Shown: positions 29,811 to 43,055 of the stretch, in pieces
Numbering within the stretch: the first letter of the stretch is position 1
Layout of the letters: each line of letters opens with the position of its first letter
Assembly: GCA_963680875.1 (NCBI GenBank)
Contig: OY804585.1
Location: 41,151,414 to 41,215,413 of the forward strand
Direction: 5' to 3'
Length of the DNA stretch: 64,000 bases
Origin: Bathymodiolus brooksi
Taxonomy: Eukaryota; Mollusca; Bivalvia; Mytilida; Modiolidae
The notes under the pieces: model-generated
What the model was told of the DNA's origin: nothing
Database searches by the model: none
Seen by the model: the letters and a program-made list of their open reading frames with translations, nothing else
Translations under genes and position numbers: made by a program

Positions 29811-30710
29811 TTTATCTATCACAGATACTATATAATACAACAAGTTTATCTATTATCTAGTTTATCTATCACAGATACTATATAATACAGCAAGTTTATC
29901 TATTATCTAGTTTATCTATCACAGATACTATACAATACAACAACTGTATGAATTATCTAGTTTATCTATCACAGATACTATATAATACAACAAGTTTATC
30001 TATTATCTAGGTTATCTATCACAGATACTATATAATACAACAAGTTTATCTATTATCTAGTTTATCTATCACAGATACTATATAATACAACAAGTTTATC
30101 TATTATCTAGTTTATCTATCACAGATACTATATAATACAACAAAGTTACCTATTATCTAGTTTAACTATCACAGATACTATATAATACAACAAGTTTATC
30201 TATTATCTAGTTTATCTATCACAGATACTATATAATACAGCAAGTTTATCTATTATCTAGTTTATCTATCACAGATACTATACAATACAACAACTGTATG
30301 TATTATCTAGTTTATCTATCACAGATACTATATAATACAACAAGTTTATCTATTATCTAGGTTATCTATCACAGATACTATATAATACAACAAAGTTATC
30401 TATTATCTAGTTTATCTATCACAGATACTATATAATACAACAACTTTATCTATTATCTAGTTTATCTATCACAGATACTATATAATACAGCAAGTTTATC
30501 TATTATCTAGTTTATCTATCACAGATACTATATAATATAACAAGTTTATCTATTATCTAGTTTATCTATCACAGATACTATATAATACAACAACTTTATC
30601 TATTATCTAGTTTATCTATCACAGATACTATATAATACAACAAGTTTATCTATTATCTAGTTTATCTATCACAGATACTATATAATACAACAAGCTTATC
30701 TATTATCTAG

Positions 30711-30778
30711 TTTATCTATCACAGATACTATATAATACAACAAGTTTATCTATCACAGATACTATATAATACAACAAG
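30711..30778 (+). repeat. First back-to-back pair of short units
   Basis: Two 34-bp units in succession, followed by a full unit. This pairing first appears here and then becomes a regular element: 32,315, 33,132, 34,184, 35,787, 39,627, 42,788, 44,681, 45,792, 47,185, 49,005, 50,048, 50,516, 52,570, 53,963, 55,783, 56,776, 57,244, 58,580 and 62,790. It marks the entry into the short-rich right half of the array. Confidence 0.88.
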
Positions 30779-30878
30779 TTTATCTATCACAGATACTATA
30801 TAATACAACAAGTTTATCTATTATCTAGTTTATCTATCACAGATACTATATAATACAGCAAGTTTATCTATTATCTAG

Positions 30879-31178
30879 TTTATCTTTCACAAATACTATA
30901 TAATACAAAATTGTTATCTATTATCTAGTTTATCTATCACAGATACTATATAATACAACAAATTTATCTATTATCTAGTTTATCTATCACAGATACTATA
31001 TAATACAACAAGTTTGTCTATTATCTAGTTTATCTATCACAGATACTATATAATACAACAAGTTTATCTATTATCTAGTTTATCTATCACAGATGCTTTA
31101 TAATACAACAAGTTTATCTATTATCCAGATTATCTATCACAGATACTATATAATACAGCAAGTTTATCTATTATCTAG
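30879..31178 (+). repeat. Six-unit CTTTCACAAATAC module
   Basis: Six units in fixed order: one with CTTTCACAAATAC and CAAAAT, a near-canonical one, one with TTTGTCTATT, a canonical one, one with GATGCTTTATA ending ATTATCCAG, and one with ACAGCAAG (or ACAGCATG). A short unit follows. Whole modules: 33,300-33,599, 41,086-41,385, 44,849-45,148, 47,353-47,652, 50,216-50,515, 54,131-54,430, 56,944-57,243 and 62,958-63,257. Half modules start at 36,739 and 38,075. It is absent from A, B and the complete C copies. Confidence 0.87.
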
Positions 31179-32114
31179 TTTATCTATCACAGATACTATA
31201 TAATACAACAAGTTTATCTATCACAGATACTATATAATACAACAAGTTTATCTATTATCTAGTTTATCTATCACAGATACTATATAATACAACAAGTTTA
31301 TCTATTATCTAGTTTATCTATCACAGATACTATATAATACAACAAGTTTATCTATTATCTAGTTTATCTATCACAGATACTATATAATACAACAAGTTTA
31401 TCTATCACAGATACTATATAATACAACAAGTTTATCTATTATCTAGTTTATCTATCACAGATACTATATAATATAGCAAGTTTATCTATTATCTAGTTTA
31501 TCTATCACAGATACTATATAATACAACAAGTTTATCTATTTTCTAGTTTATCTATCACAGATACTATATAATACAACAAGTTTGTCTATTATCTAGTTTA
31601 TCTATCACAGATACTATATAATACAACAAGTTTATCTATTATCTAGTTTATCTATCACAGATGCTTTATAATACAACAAGTTTATCTATTATCCAGATTA
31701 TCTATCACAGATACTATATAATACAGCAAGTTTATCTATTATCTAGTTTATCTATCACAGATACTATATAATACAACAAGTTTATCTATCACAGATACTA
31801 TATAATACAACAAGTTTATCTATTATCTAGTTTATCTATCACAGATACTATATAATACAACAAGTTTATCTATTATCTAGTTTATCTATCACAGATACTA
31901 TATAATACAACAAGTTTATCTATTATCTAGTTTATCTATCACAGATACTATATAATACAACAAGTTTATCTATTATCTAGTTTATCTATCACAGATACTA
32001 TATAATACAACAAGTTTATCTATTATCTAGTTTATCTATCACAGATACTATATAATACAACAAGTTTATCGATCACAGATACTATATAATACAACAAGTT
32101 TATCTATTATCTAG

Positions 32115-32314
32115 TTTATCTATCACAGATGCTATATAATACAACAAGTTTATCTATTATCTAGATTATCTATCACAGATACTATATAATACAGCAAGTT
32201 TATCTATTATCTAGTTTATCTATCACAGATACTATATAATACAACAAGTTTATCTATTATCTAGATTATCTATCACAGATACTATATAATACAACAAGTT
32301 TATCTATTATCTAG
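32115..32314 (+). repeat. GATGCTATATA / TCTAGATT four-unit cassette
   Basis: A unit with GATGCTATATA is followed by units joined through TCTAGATT, which creates XbaI sites (first at 32,160-32,165). The cassette is followed by a pair of short units. Copies start at 35,587, 39,427, 42,588, 45,592, 48,805, 52,370, 55,583 and 58,380. A last one at 63,860 has lost the first XbaI site (TCTTGATT at about 63,906). Confidence 0.85.
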
Positions 32315-35300
32315 TTTATCTATCACAGATACTATATAATACAACAAGTTTATCTATCACAGATACTATATAATACAACAAGTTTATCTATCACAGATAC
32401 TATATAATACAACAAGTTTATCTATTATCTAGTTTATCTATCACAGATACTATATAATACAACAAGTTTATCTATTATCTAGGTTATCTATCACAGATAC
32501 TATATAATACAACAAGTTTATCTATTATCTAGTTTATCTATCACAGATACTATATAATACAACAAGTTACCTATTATCTAGTTTACCTATCACAGATACT
32601 ATATAATATAACAAATTTATCTATTATCTAGTTTATCTATCAAAGATACTATATAATACAGCAAGTTTATCTATTATCTAGTTTATCTATCACAGATACT
32701 ATACAATACAACAACTGTATGTATTATCTAGTTTATCTATCACAGATACTATATAATACAACAAGTTTATCTATTATCTAGGTTATCTATCACAGATAAT
32801 ATATAATACAACAAAGTTATCTATTATCTAGTTTATCGATCACAGATACTATATAATACAACAACTTTATCTATTATCTAGTTTATCTATCACAGATACT
32901 ATATAATACAGCAAGTTTATCTATTATCTAGTTTATCTATCACAGATACTATATAATATAACAAGTTTATCTATTATCTAGTTTATCTATCACAGATACT
33001 ATATAATACAACAACTTTATCTATTATCTAGTTTATCTATCACAGATACTATATAATACAACAAGTTTATCTATTATCTAGTTTATCTATCACAGATACT
33101 ATATAATACAACAAGCTTATCTATTATCTAGTTTATCTATCACAGATACTATATAATACAACAAGTTTATCTATCACAGATACTATATAATACAATAAGT
33201 TTATCTATCACAGATACTATATAATACAACAAGTTTATCTATTATCTAATCTATCTATCACAGATACTATATAATACAGCAAGTTTATCTATTATCTAGT
33301 TTATCTTTCACAAATACTATATAATACAAAATTTTTATCTATTATCTAGTTTATCTATCACAGATACTATATAATACAACAAGTTTATCTATTATCTAGT
33401 TTATCTATCACAGATACTATATAATACAACAAGTTTGTCTATTATCTAGTTTATCTATCACAGATACTATATAATACAACAAGTTTATCTATTATCTAGT
33501 TTATCTATCACAGATGCTTTATAATACAACAAGTTTATCTATTATCCAGATTATCTATCACAGATACTATATAATACAGCAAGTTTATCTATTATCTAGT
33601 TTATCTATCACAGATACTATATAATACAACAAGTTTATCTATCACAGATACTATATAATACAACAAGTTTATCTATTATCTAGTTTATCTATCACAGATA
33701 CTATATAATACAGCAAGTTTATCTATTATCTAGTTTATCTATCACAGATACTATACAATACAACAACTGTATGAATTATCTAGTTTATCTATCACAGATA
33801 CTATATAATACAACAAGTTTATCTATTATCTAGGTTATCTATCACAGATACTAAATAATACAACAAAGTTATCTATTATCTAGTTTATCTATCACAGATA
33901 CTATATAATACAACAACTTTATCTATTATCTAGTTTATCTATCACAGATACTATATAATACAGCAAGTTTATCTATTATCTAGTTTATCTATCACAGATA
34001 CTATATAATATAACAAGTTTATCTATTATCTAGTTTATCTATCACAGATACTATATAATACAACAACTTTATCTATTATCTAGTTTATCTATAACAGATA
34101 CTATATAATACAACAAGTTTATCTATTATCTAGTTTATCTATCACAGATACTATATAATACAACAAGCTTATCTATTATCTAGTTTATCTATCACAGATA
34201 CTATATAATACAACAAGTTTATCTATCACAAATACTATATAATACAACAAGTTTATCTATCACAGATACTATATAATACAACAAGTTTATCTATTATCTA
34301 GTTTATCTATCACAGATACTATATAATACAGCAAGTTTATCTATTATCTAGTTTATCTATCACAGATACTATATAATACAACAAGTTTATCTATTATCTA
34401 GTTTATCTATCACAGATACTATATAATACAACAAGTTTGTCTATTATCTAGTTTATCTATCACAGATACTATATAATACAACAAGTTTATCTATTATCTA
34501 GTTTATCTATCACAGATGCTTTATAATACAACAAGTTTATCTATTATCCAGATTATCTATCACAGATACTATATAATACGGCAAGTTTATCTATTATCTA
34601 GTTTATCTATCACAGATACTATATAATACAACAAGTTTATCTATCACAGATACTATATAATACAACAAGTTTATCTATTATCTAGTTTATCTATCACAGA
34701 TATTATATAATACAACAAGTTTATCTATTATCTAGTTTATCTATCACAGATACTATATAATACAACAAGTTTATCTATTATCTAGTTTATCTATCACAGA
34801 TACTATATAATACAACAAGTTTATCTATCACAGATACTATATAATACAACAAGTTTATCTATTATCTAGTTTATCTATCACAGATACTATATAATATAGC
34901 AAGTTTATCTATTATCTAGTTTATCTATCACAGATACTATATAATACAACAAGTTTATCTATTATCTAGTTTATCTATCACAGATACTATATAATACAAC
35001 AAGTTGTCTATTATCTAGTTTATCTATCACAGATACTATATAATACAACAAGTTTATCTATTATCTAGTTTATCTATCACAGATGCTTTATAATACAACA
35101 AGTTTATCTATTATCCAGATTATCTATCACAGATACTATATAATACAGCAAGTTTATCTATTATCTAGTTTATCTATCACAGATACTATATAATGCAACA
35201 AGTTTATCTATCACAGATACTATATAATACAACAAGTTTATCTATTATCTAGTTTATCTATCACAGATACTATATAATACAACAAGTTTATCTATTATCT

Positions 35301-36554
35301 AGTTTATCTATCACAGATACTATATAATACAACAAGTTTATCTATTATCTAGTTTATCTATCACAGATACTATATAATACAACAAGTTTATCTATTATCT
35401 AGTTTATCTATCACAGATACTATATGATACAACAAGTTTATCTATTATCTAGTTTATCTATCACAGATACTATATAATACAACAAGTTTATCTATTATCT
35501 AGTTTATCTATCACAGATACTATATAATACAACAAGTTTATCTATCACAGATACTATATAATACAACAAGTTTATCTATTATCTAGTTTATCTATCACAG
35601 ATGCTATATAATACAACAAGTTTATCTATTATCTAGATTATCTATCACAGATACTATATAATACAGCAAGTTTATCTATTATCTAGTTTATCTATCACAG
35701 ATACTATATAATACAACAAGTTTATCTATTATCTAGATTATCTATCACAGATACTATATAATACAACAAGTTTATCTATTATCTAGTTTATCTATCACAG
35801 ATACTATATAATACAACAAGTTTATCTATCACAGATACTATATAATACAACAAGTTTATCTATCACAGATACTATATAATACAACAAGTTTATCTATTAT
35901 CTAGTTTATCTATCACAGATACTATATAATACAACAAGTTTATCTATTATCTAGGTTATCTATCACAGATACTATATAATACAACAAGTTTATCTATTAT
36001 CTAGTTTATCTATCACAGATACTATATAATACAACAAAGTTACCTATTATCTAGTTTACCTATCACAGATACTATATAATACAACAAGTTTATCTATTAT
36101 CTAGTTTATCTATCAAAGATACTATATATTACAGCAAGTTTATCTATTATCTAGTTTATCTATCACAGATACTATACAATACAACAACTGTATGTATTAT
36201 CTAGTTTATCTATCACAGATACTATATAATACAACAAGTTTATCTATTATCTAGGTTATCTATCACAGATACTATATAATACAACAAAGTTATCTATTAT
36301 CTAGTTTATCGATCACAGATACTATATAATACAACAACTTTATCTATTATCTAGTTTATCTATCACAGATACTATATAATATAGCAAGTTTATCTATTAT
36401 CTAGTTTATCTATCACAGATACTATATAATATAACAAGTTTATCCATTATCTAGTTTATCTATCACAGATACTATATAATACAACAACTTTATCTATTAT
36501 CTAGTTTATCTATCACAGATACTATATAATACAACAAGTTTATCTATTATCTAG

Positions 36555-37890
36555 TTTATCTATCACAGATACTATATAATACAACAAGCTTATCTATTAT
36601 CTAGTTTATCTATCACAGATACTATATAATACAACAAGTTTACCTATCACAGATACTATATAATACAACAAGTTTATCTATTATCTAATTTATCTATCAC
36701 AGATACTATATAATACAGCAAGTTTATCTATTATCTAGTTTATCTTTCACAAATACTATATAATACAAAATTTTTATCTATTATCTAGTTTATCTATCAC
36801 AGATACTATATAATACAACAAGTTTATCTATTATCTAGTTTATCTATCACAGATACTATATAATACAACAAGTTTGTCTATTATCTAGTTTATCTATCAC
36901 AGATACTATATAATACAACAAGTTTATCTATCACAGATACTATATAATACAACAAGTTTATCTATTATCTAGTTTGTCTATCACAGATACTATATAATAC
37001 AACAAGTTTATCTATTATCTAGTTTATCTATCACAGATACTATATAATACAACAAGTTTATCTATTATCTAGTTTATCTATCACAGATACTATATAATAC
37101 AACAAGTTTATCTATTATCTAGTTTATCTATAACAGATACTATATAATACAACAAGTTTATCGATCACAGATACTATATAATACAACAAGTTTATCTATT
37201 ATCTAGTTTATCTATCACAGATACTATATAATACAGCAAGTTTATCTATTATCTAGTTTATCTATCACAGATACTATATAATACAACAAGTTTATCTATT
37301 ATCTAGTTTATCTATCACAGATACTATATAATACAACAAGTTTGTCTATTATCTAGTTTATCTATCACAGATACTATATAATACAACAAGTTTATCTATT
37401 ATCTAGTTTATCTATCACAGATGCTTTATAATACAACAAGTTTATCTATTATCCAGATTATCTATCACAGATACTACATAATACAGCAAGTTTATCTATT
37501 ATCTAGTTTATCTATCACAGATACTATATAATACAACAAGTTTATCTATCACAGATACTATATAATACAACAAGTTTATCTATTATCTAGTTTATCTATC
37601 ACAGATACTATATAATACAACAAGTTTATCTATTATCTAGTTTATCTATCACAGATACTATATAATACAACAAGTTTATCTATTATCTAGTTTATCTATC
37701 ACAGATACTATATAATACAACAAGTTTATCTATTATCTAGTTTATCTATCACAGATACTATATAATACAACAAGTTTATCTATTATCTAGTTTATCTATC
37801 ACAGATACTATATAATACAACAAGTTTATCTATTATCTAGTTTATCTATCACAGATACTATATAATACAACAAGTTTATCTATTATCTAG
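36555..37890. repeat. 1,336-bp tandem duplication, left copy
   Basis: From the HindIII-bearing unit at 36,555, the order of special units is repeated exactly 1,336 bp later: short units at 36,605, 36,889, 37,123 and 37,507 correspond to 37,941, 38,225, 38,459 and 38,843. The CTTTCACAAATAC unit (36,739 and 38,075), the TTATCGATC unit, the GATGCTTTATA unit and the TACTACATAATAC unit correspond too. 24 x 50 + 4 x 34 gives 1,336. The upstream edge lies within about 100 bp of the given start. Confidence 0.85.
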
Positions 37891-39226
37891 TTTATCTATC
37901 ACAGATACTATATAATACAACAAGCTTATCTATTATCTAGTTTATCTATCACAGATACTATATAATACAACAAGTTTACCTATCACAGATACTATATAAT
38001 ACAACAAGTTTATCTATTATCTAATTTATCTATCACAGATACTATATAATACAGCAAGTTTATCTATTATCTAGTTTATCTTTCACAAATACTATATAAT
38101 ACAAAATTTTTATCTATTATCTAGTTTATCTATCACAGATACTATATAATACAACAAGTTTATCTATTATCTAGTTTATCTATCACAGATACTATATAAT
38201 ACAACAAGTTTGTCTATTATCTAGTTTATCTATCACAGATACTATATAATACAACAAGTTTATCTATCACAGATACTATATAATACAACAAGTTTATCTA
38301 TTATCTAGTTTGTCTATCACAGATACTATATAATACAACAAGTTTATCTATTATCTAGTTTATCTATCACAGATACTATATAATACAACAAGTTTATCTA
38401 TTATCTAGTTTATCTATCACAGATACTATATAATACAACAAGTTTATCTATTATCTAGTTTATCTATAACAGATACTATATAATACAACAAGTTTATCGA
38501 TCACAGATACTATATAATACAACAAGTTTATCTATTATCTAGTTTATCTATCACAGATACTATATAATACAGCAAGTTTATCTATTATCTAGTTTATCTA
38601 TCACAGATACTATATAATACAACAAGTTTATCTATTATCTAGTTTATCTATCACAGATACTATATAATACAACAAGTTTGTCTATTATCTAGTTTATCTA
38701 TCACAGATACTATATAATACAACAAGTTTATCTATTATCTAGTTTATCTATCACAGATGCTTTATAATACAACAAGTTTATCTATTATCCAGATTATCTA
38801 TCACAGATACTACATAATACAGCAAGTTTATCTATTATCTAGTTTATCTATCACAGATACTATATAATACAACAAGTTTATCTATCACAGATACTATATA
38901 ATACAACAAGTTTATCTATTATCTAGTTTATCTATCACAGATACTATATAATACAACAAGTTTATCTATTATCTAGTTTATCTATCACAGATACTATATA
39001 ATACAACAAGTTTATCTATTATCTAGTTTATCTATCACAGATACTATATAATACAACAAGTTTATCTATTATCTAGTTTATCTATCACAGATACTATATA
39101 ATACAACAAGTTTATCTATTATCTAGTTTATCTATCACAGATACTATATAATACAACAAGTTTATCTATTATCTAGTTTATCTATCACAGATACTATATA
39201 ATACAACAAGTTTATCTATTATCTAG
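37891..39226. repeat. 1,336-bp tandem duplication, right copy
   Basis: This is the second copy of 36,555-37,890, preserving all the variant units seen in the first. Its last part merges into a run of eleven identical canonical units (38,877-39,426), longer than the seven in the left copy, so the exact right edge cannot be placed. Confidence 0.83.
38877..38926 (+). repeat. Reference canonical 50-bp unit
   Basis: This is the commonest unit, used here as the standard for numbering. It has T 20, A 19, C 8, G 3: 78% AT and strongly G-poor on this strand. It contains the heptamer TTATCTA three times, at unit positions 2-8, 36-42 and 43-49. The core at 11-34 carries CACAGATAC, TATATAATAC and AACAAG. 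TATCT at 3-7 and AGATA at 13-17 form a 5-bp inverted repeat around a 5-base loop. Stops TAA (23-25) and TAG (48-50) recur every 50 bp, which closes each forward frame every 75 bases. There is no CpG. Confidence 0.95.
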
Positions 39227-39894
39227 TTTATCTATCACAGATACTATATAATACAACAAGTTTATCTATTATCTAGTTTATCTATCACAGATACTATATA
39301 ATACAACAAGTTTATCTATTATCTAGTTTATCTATCACAGATACTATATAATACAACAAGTTTATCTATTATCTAGTTTATCTATCACAGATACTATATA
39401 ATACAACAAGTTTATCTATTATCTAGTTTATCTATCACAGATGCTATATAATACAACAAGTTTATCTATTATCTAGATTATCTATCACAGATACTATATA
39501 ATACAGCAAATTTATCTATTATCTAGTTTATCTATCACAGATACTATATAATACAACAAGTTTATCTATTATCTAGATTATCTATCACAGATACTATATA
39601 ATACAACAAGTTTATCTATTATCTAGTTTATCTATCACAGATACTATATAATACAACAAGTTTATCTATCACAGATACTATATAATACAACAAGTTTATC
39701 TATCACAGATACTATATAATACAACAAGTTTATCTATTATCTAGTTTATCTATCACAGATACTATATAATACAACAAGTTTATCTATTATCTAGTTTATC
39801 TATCACAGATACTATATAATACAACAAGTTTATCTATTATCTAGTTTATTTATCACAGATACTATATAATACATCAAGTTTATCTATTATCTAG

Positions 39895-39985
39895 TTTATC
39901 TATAACAGATACTATACAATACAACAACTTAATCTATTATCTATCACAGATACTATATAATACAACAAGTTTATCTATTATCTAG
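39895..39985 (+). repeat. 41-bp unit and following unit: E-type HOR boundary mark
   Basis: The unit starting at 39,895 carries CTATAACAG and AACTTAATC, and the next unit begins directly at CTATCACAG. The two together span 91 bp instead of 100, a 9-bp loss. The 9 bp equals the spacing between the heptamers at unit positions 43 and 52. The same pair recurs at 43,056, 46,060, 49,273, 52,838, 56,051 and 58,848, always after a unit with TTATTTATC and ACATCAAG. It therefore descends from one event and marks each E copy. Confidence 0.88.
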
Positions 39986-42037
39986 TTTATCTATCACAGA
40001 TACTATATAATACAACAACTTTATCTATTATCTAGTTTATCTATCACAGATACTATATAATACAGCAAGTTTATCTATTATCTAGTTTATCTATCACAGA
40101 TACTATATAATACAACAACTTTATCTATTATCTAGTTTATCTATCACAGATACTATACAATACAACAACTGTATGTATTATCTAGTTTATCTATCACAGA
40201 TACTATATAATACAACAAGTTTATCTATTATCTAGGTTATCTATCACAGATACTATATAATACAACAAGTTTATCTATTATCTAGGTTATCTATCACAGA
40301 TACTATATAATACAACAAGTTTATCTATTATCTAGGTTATCTATCACAGATACTATATAATACAACAAAGTTATCTATTATCTAGTTTATCTATCACAGA
40401 TACTATATAATACAGCAAGTTTATCTATTATCTAGTTTATCTATCACAGATACTATACAATACAACAACTGTATGTATTATGTAGGTTATCTATCACAGA
40501 TACTATATAATACAACAAAGTTATCTATTATCTAGTTTACCTATCACAGATACTATATAATACAACAAGTTTATCTATTATCTAGTTTATCTATCACAGA
40601 TACTATATAATACAGCAAGTTTATCTATTATCTAGTTTATCTATCACAGATACTATACAATACAACAACTGTATGTATTATCTAGTTTATCTATCACAGA
40701 TACTATATAATACAACAAGTTTATCTATTATCTAGGTTATCTATCACAGATACTATATAATACAACAAAGTTATCTATTATCTAGTTTATCTATCACAGA
40801 TACTATATAATACAACAAGTTTATCTATTATCTAGTTTATCTATCACAGATACTATATAATACAGCAAGTTTATCTATTATCTAGTTTATCTATCACAGA
40901 TACTATATAATATAACAAGTTTATCTATTAACTAGTTTATCTATCACAGATACTATATAATACAACAACTTTATCTATTATCTAGTTTATCTATCACAGA
41001 TACTATATAATACAACAAGTTTATCTATTATCTAATTTATCTATCACAGATACTATATAATACAGCAAGTTTATCTATTATCTAGTTTATCTTTCACAAA
41101 TACTATATAATACAAAATTTTTATCTATTATCTAGTTTATCTATCACAGATACTATATAATACAACAAGTTTATCTATTATCTAGTTTATCTATCACAGA
41201 TACTATATAATACAACAAGTTTGTCTATTATCTAGTTTATCTATCACAGATACTATATAATACAACAAGTTTATCTATTATCTAGTTTATCTATCACAGA
41301 TGCTTTATAATACAACAAGTTTATCTATTATCCAGATTATCTATCACAGATACTATATAATACAGCATGTTTATCTATTATCTAGTTTATCTATCACAGA
41401 TACTATATAATACAACAAGTTTATCTATCACAGATACTATATAATACAACAAGTTTATCTATTATCTAGTTTATCTATCACAGATACTATATAATACAAC
41501 AAGTTTATCTATTATCTAGTTTATCTATCACAGATACTATATAATACAACAAGTTTATCTATTATCTAGTTTATCTATCACAGATACTATATAATACAAC
41601 AAGTTTATCTATTATCTAGTTTATCTATAACAGATACTATATAATACAACAAGTTTATCGATCACAGATACTATATAATACAACAAGTTTATCTATTATC
41701 TAGTTTATCTATCACAGATACTATATAATACAGCAAGTTTATCTATTATCTAGTTTATCTATCACAGATACTATATAATACAACAAGTTTATCTATTATC
41801 TAGTTTATCTATCACAGATACTATATAATACAACAAGTTTGTCTATTATCTAGTTTATCTATCACAGATACTATATAATACAACAAGTTTATCTATTATC
41901 TAGTTTATCTATCACAGATGCTTTATAATACAACAAGTTTATCTATTATCCAGATTATCTATCACAGATACTACATAATACAGCAAGTTTATCTATTATC
42001 TAGTTTATCTATCACAGATACTATATAATACAACAAG

Positions 42038-42587
42038 TTTATCTATCACAGATACTATATAATACAACAAGTTTATCTATTATCTAGTTTATCTATCACA
42101 GATACTATATAATACAACAAGTTTATCTATTATCTAGTTTATCTATCACAGATACTATATAATACAACAAGTTTATCTATTATCTAGTTTATCTATCACA
42201 GATACTATATAATACAACAAGTTTATCTATTATCTAGTTTATCTATCACAGATACTATATAATACAACAAGTTTATCTATTATCTAGTTTATCTATCACA
42301 GATACTATATAATACAACAAGTTTATCTATTATCTAGTTTATCTATCACAGATACTATATAATACAACAAGTTTATCTATTATCTAGTTTATCTATCACA
42401 GATACTATATAATACAACAAGTTTATCTATTATCTAGTTTATCTATCACAGATACTATATAATACAACAAGTTTATCTATTATCTAGTTTATCTATCACA
42501 GATACTATATAATACAACAAGTTTATCTATTATCTAGTTTATCTATCACAGATACTATATAATACAACAAGTTTATCTATTATCTAG
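42038..42587 (+). repeat. Run of eleven identical canonical units
   Basis: Eleven consecutive 50-bp units without a visible difference. Comparable runs lie at 38,877-39,426 (eleven), 48,305-48,804, 51,870-52,369, 55,083-55,582 and 57,880-58,379 (ten each). Such runs do not occur in block A, where neighbouring units nearly always differ. Confidence 0.88.
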
Positions 42588-43055
42588 TTTATCTATCACA
42601 GATGCTATATAATACAACAAGTTTATCTATTATCTAGATTATCTATCACAGATACTATATAATACAGCAAATTTATCTATTATCTAGTTTATCTATCACA
42701 GATACTATATAATACAACAAGTTTATCTATTATCTAGATTATCTATCACAGATACTATATAATACAACAAGTTTATCTATTATCTAGTTTATCTATCACA
42801 GATACTATATAATACAACAAGTTTATCTATCACAGATACTATATAATACAACAAGTTTATCTATCACAGATACTATATAATACAACAAGTTTATCTATTA
42901 TCTAGTTTATCTATCACAGATACTATATAATACAACAAGTTTATCTATTATCTAGTTTATCTATCACAGATACTATATAATACAACAAGTTTATCTATTA
43001 TCTAGTTTATTTATCACAGATACTATATAATACATCAAGTTTATCTATTATCTAG

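Larger units (their letters stand above)
29811..39894. repeat. Block D: irregular block rich in 34-bp units (211 units)
   Basis: The block opens like a fourth C copy (29,811 to about 30,430) and changes character at about 30,711. It holds 29 short units, often in back-to-back pairs, against nine in the preceding 30.7 kb. New unit variants appear here first: CTTTCACAAATAC with CAAAAT...TTATC, TTTGTCTATT, GATGCTTTATA, ATTATCCAGATT, GATGCTATATA, and TCTAGATT (an XbaI site). Unit order repeats at several competing periods, for example 568 bp (31,091 to 31,659), 1,002 bp (33,512 to 34,514) and 3,471 bp (32,128 to 35,599). No single HOR describes the block. Confidence 0.8.
39895..43055. repeat. HOR copy E1, 3,161 bp (65 units)
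   Basis: This is the first of six copies of a third HOR type, defined from one 41-bp unit (39,895) to the next (43,056). The order is: A-type units with TAGG and CTGTATG forms; the ATTAACTAG module; the CTTTCACAAATAC module (41,086-41,385); short units at 41,386, 41,620 and 42,004; eleven identical canonical units (42,038-42,587); the GATGCTATATA/TCTAGATT cassette; and two adjacent short units. It lacks the ATCGAT/AAATAAG cassette found in the later copies. Confidence 0.85.

Noticed and set aside
38877..38926. TATAAT / TATATAATAC as a promoter element in each unit
   Set aside because: The match is a by-product of a 78% AT sequence present in most of the ~1,311 units. There is no downstream gene, so no promoter is annotated.
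39907..39943. CTTAATCTATTATCTATCAC as an insertion-element junction
   Set aside because: It is explained by a 9-bp loss between two heptamers in the ordinary unit plus a substitution. There are no target duplications or foreign bases.
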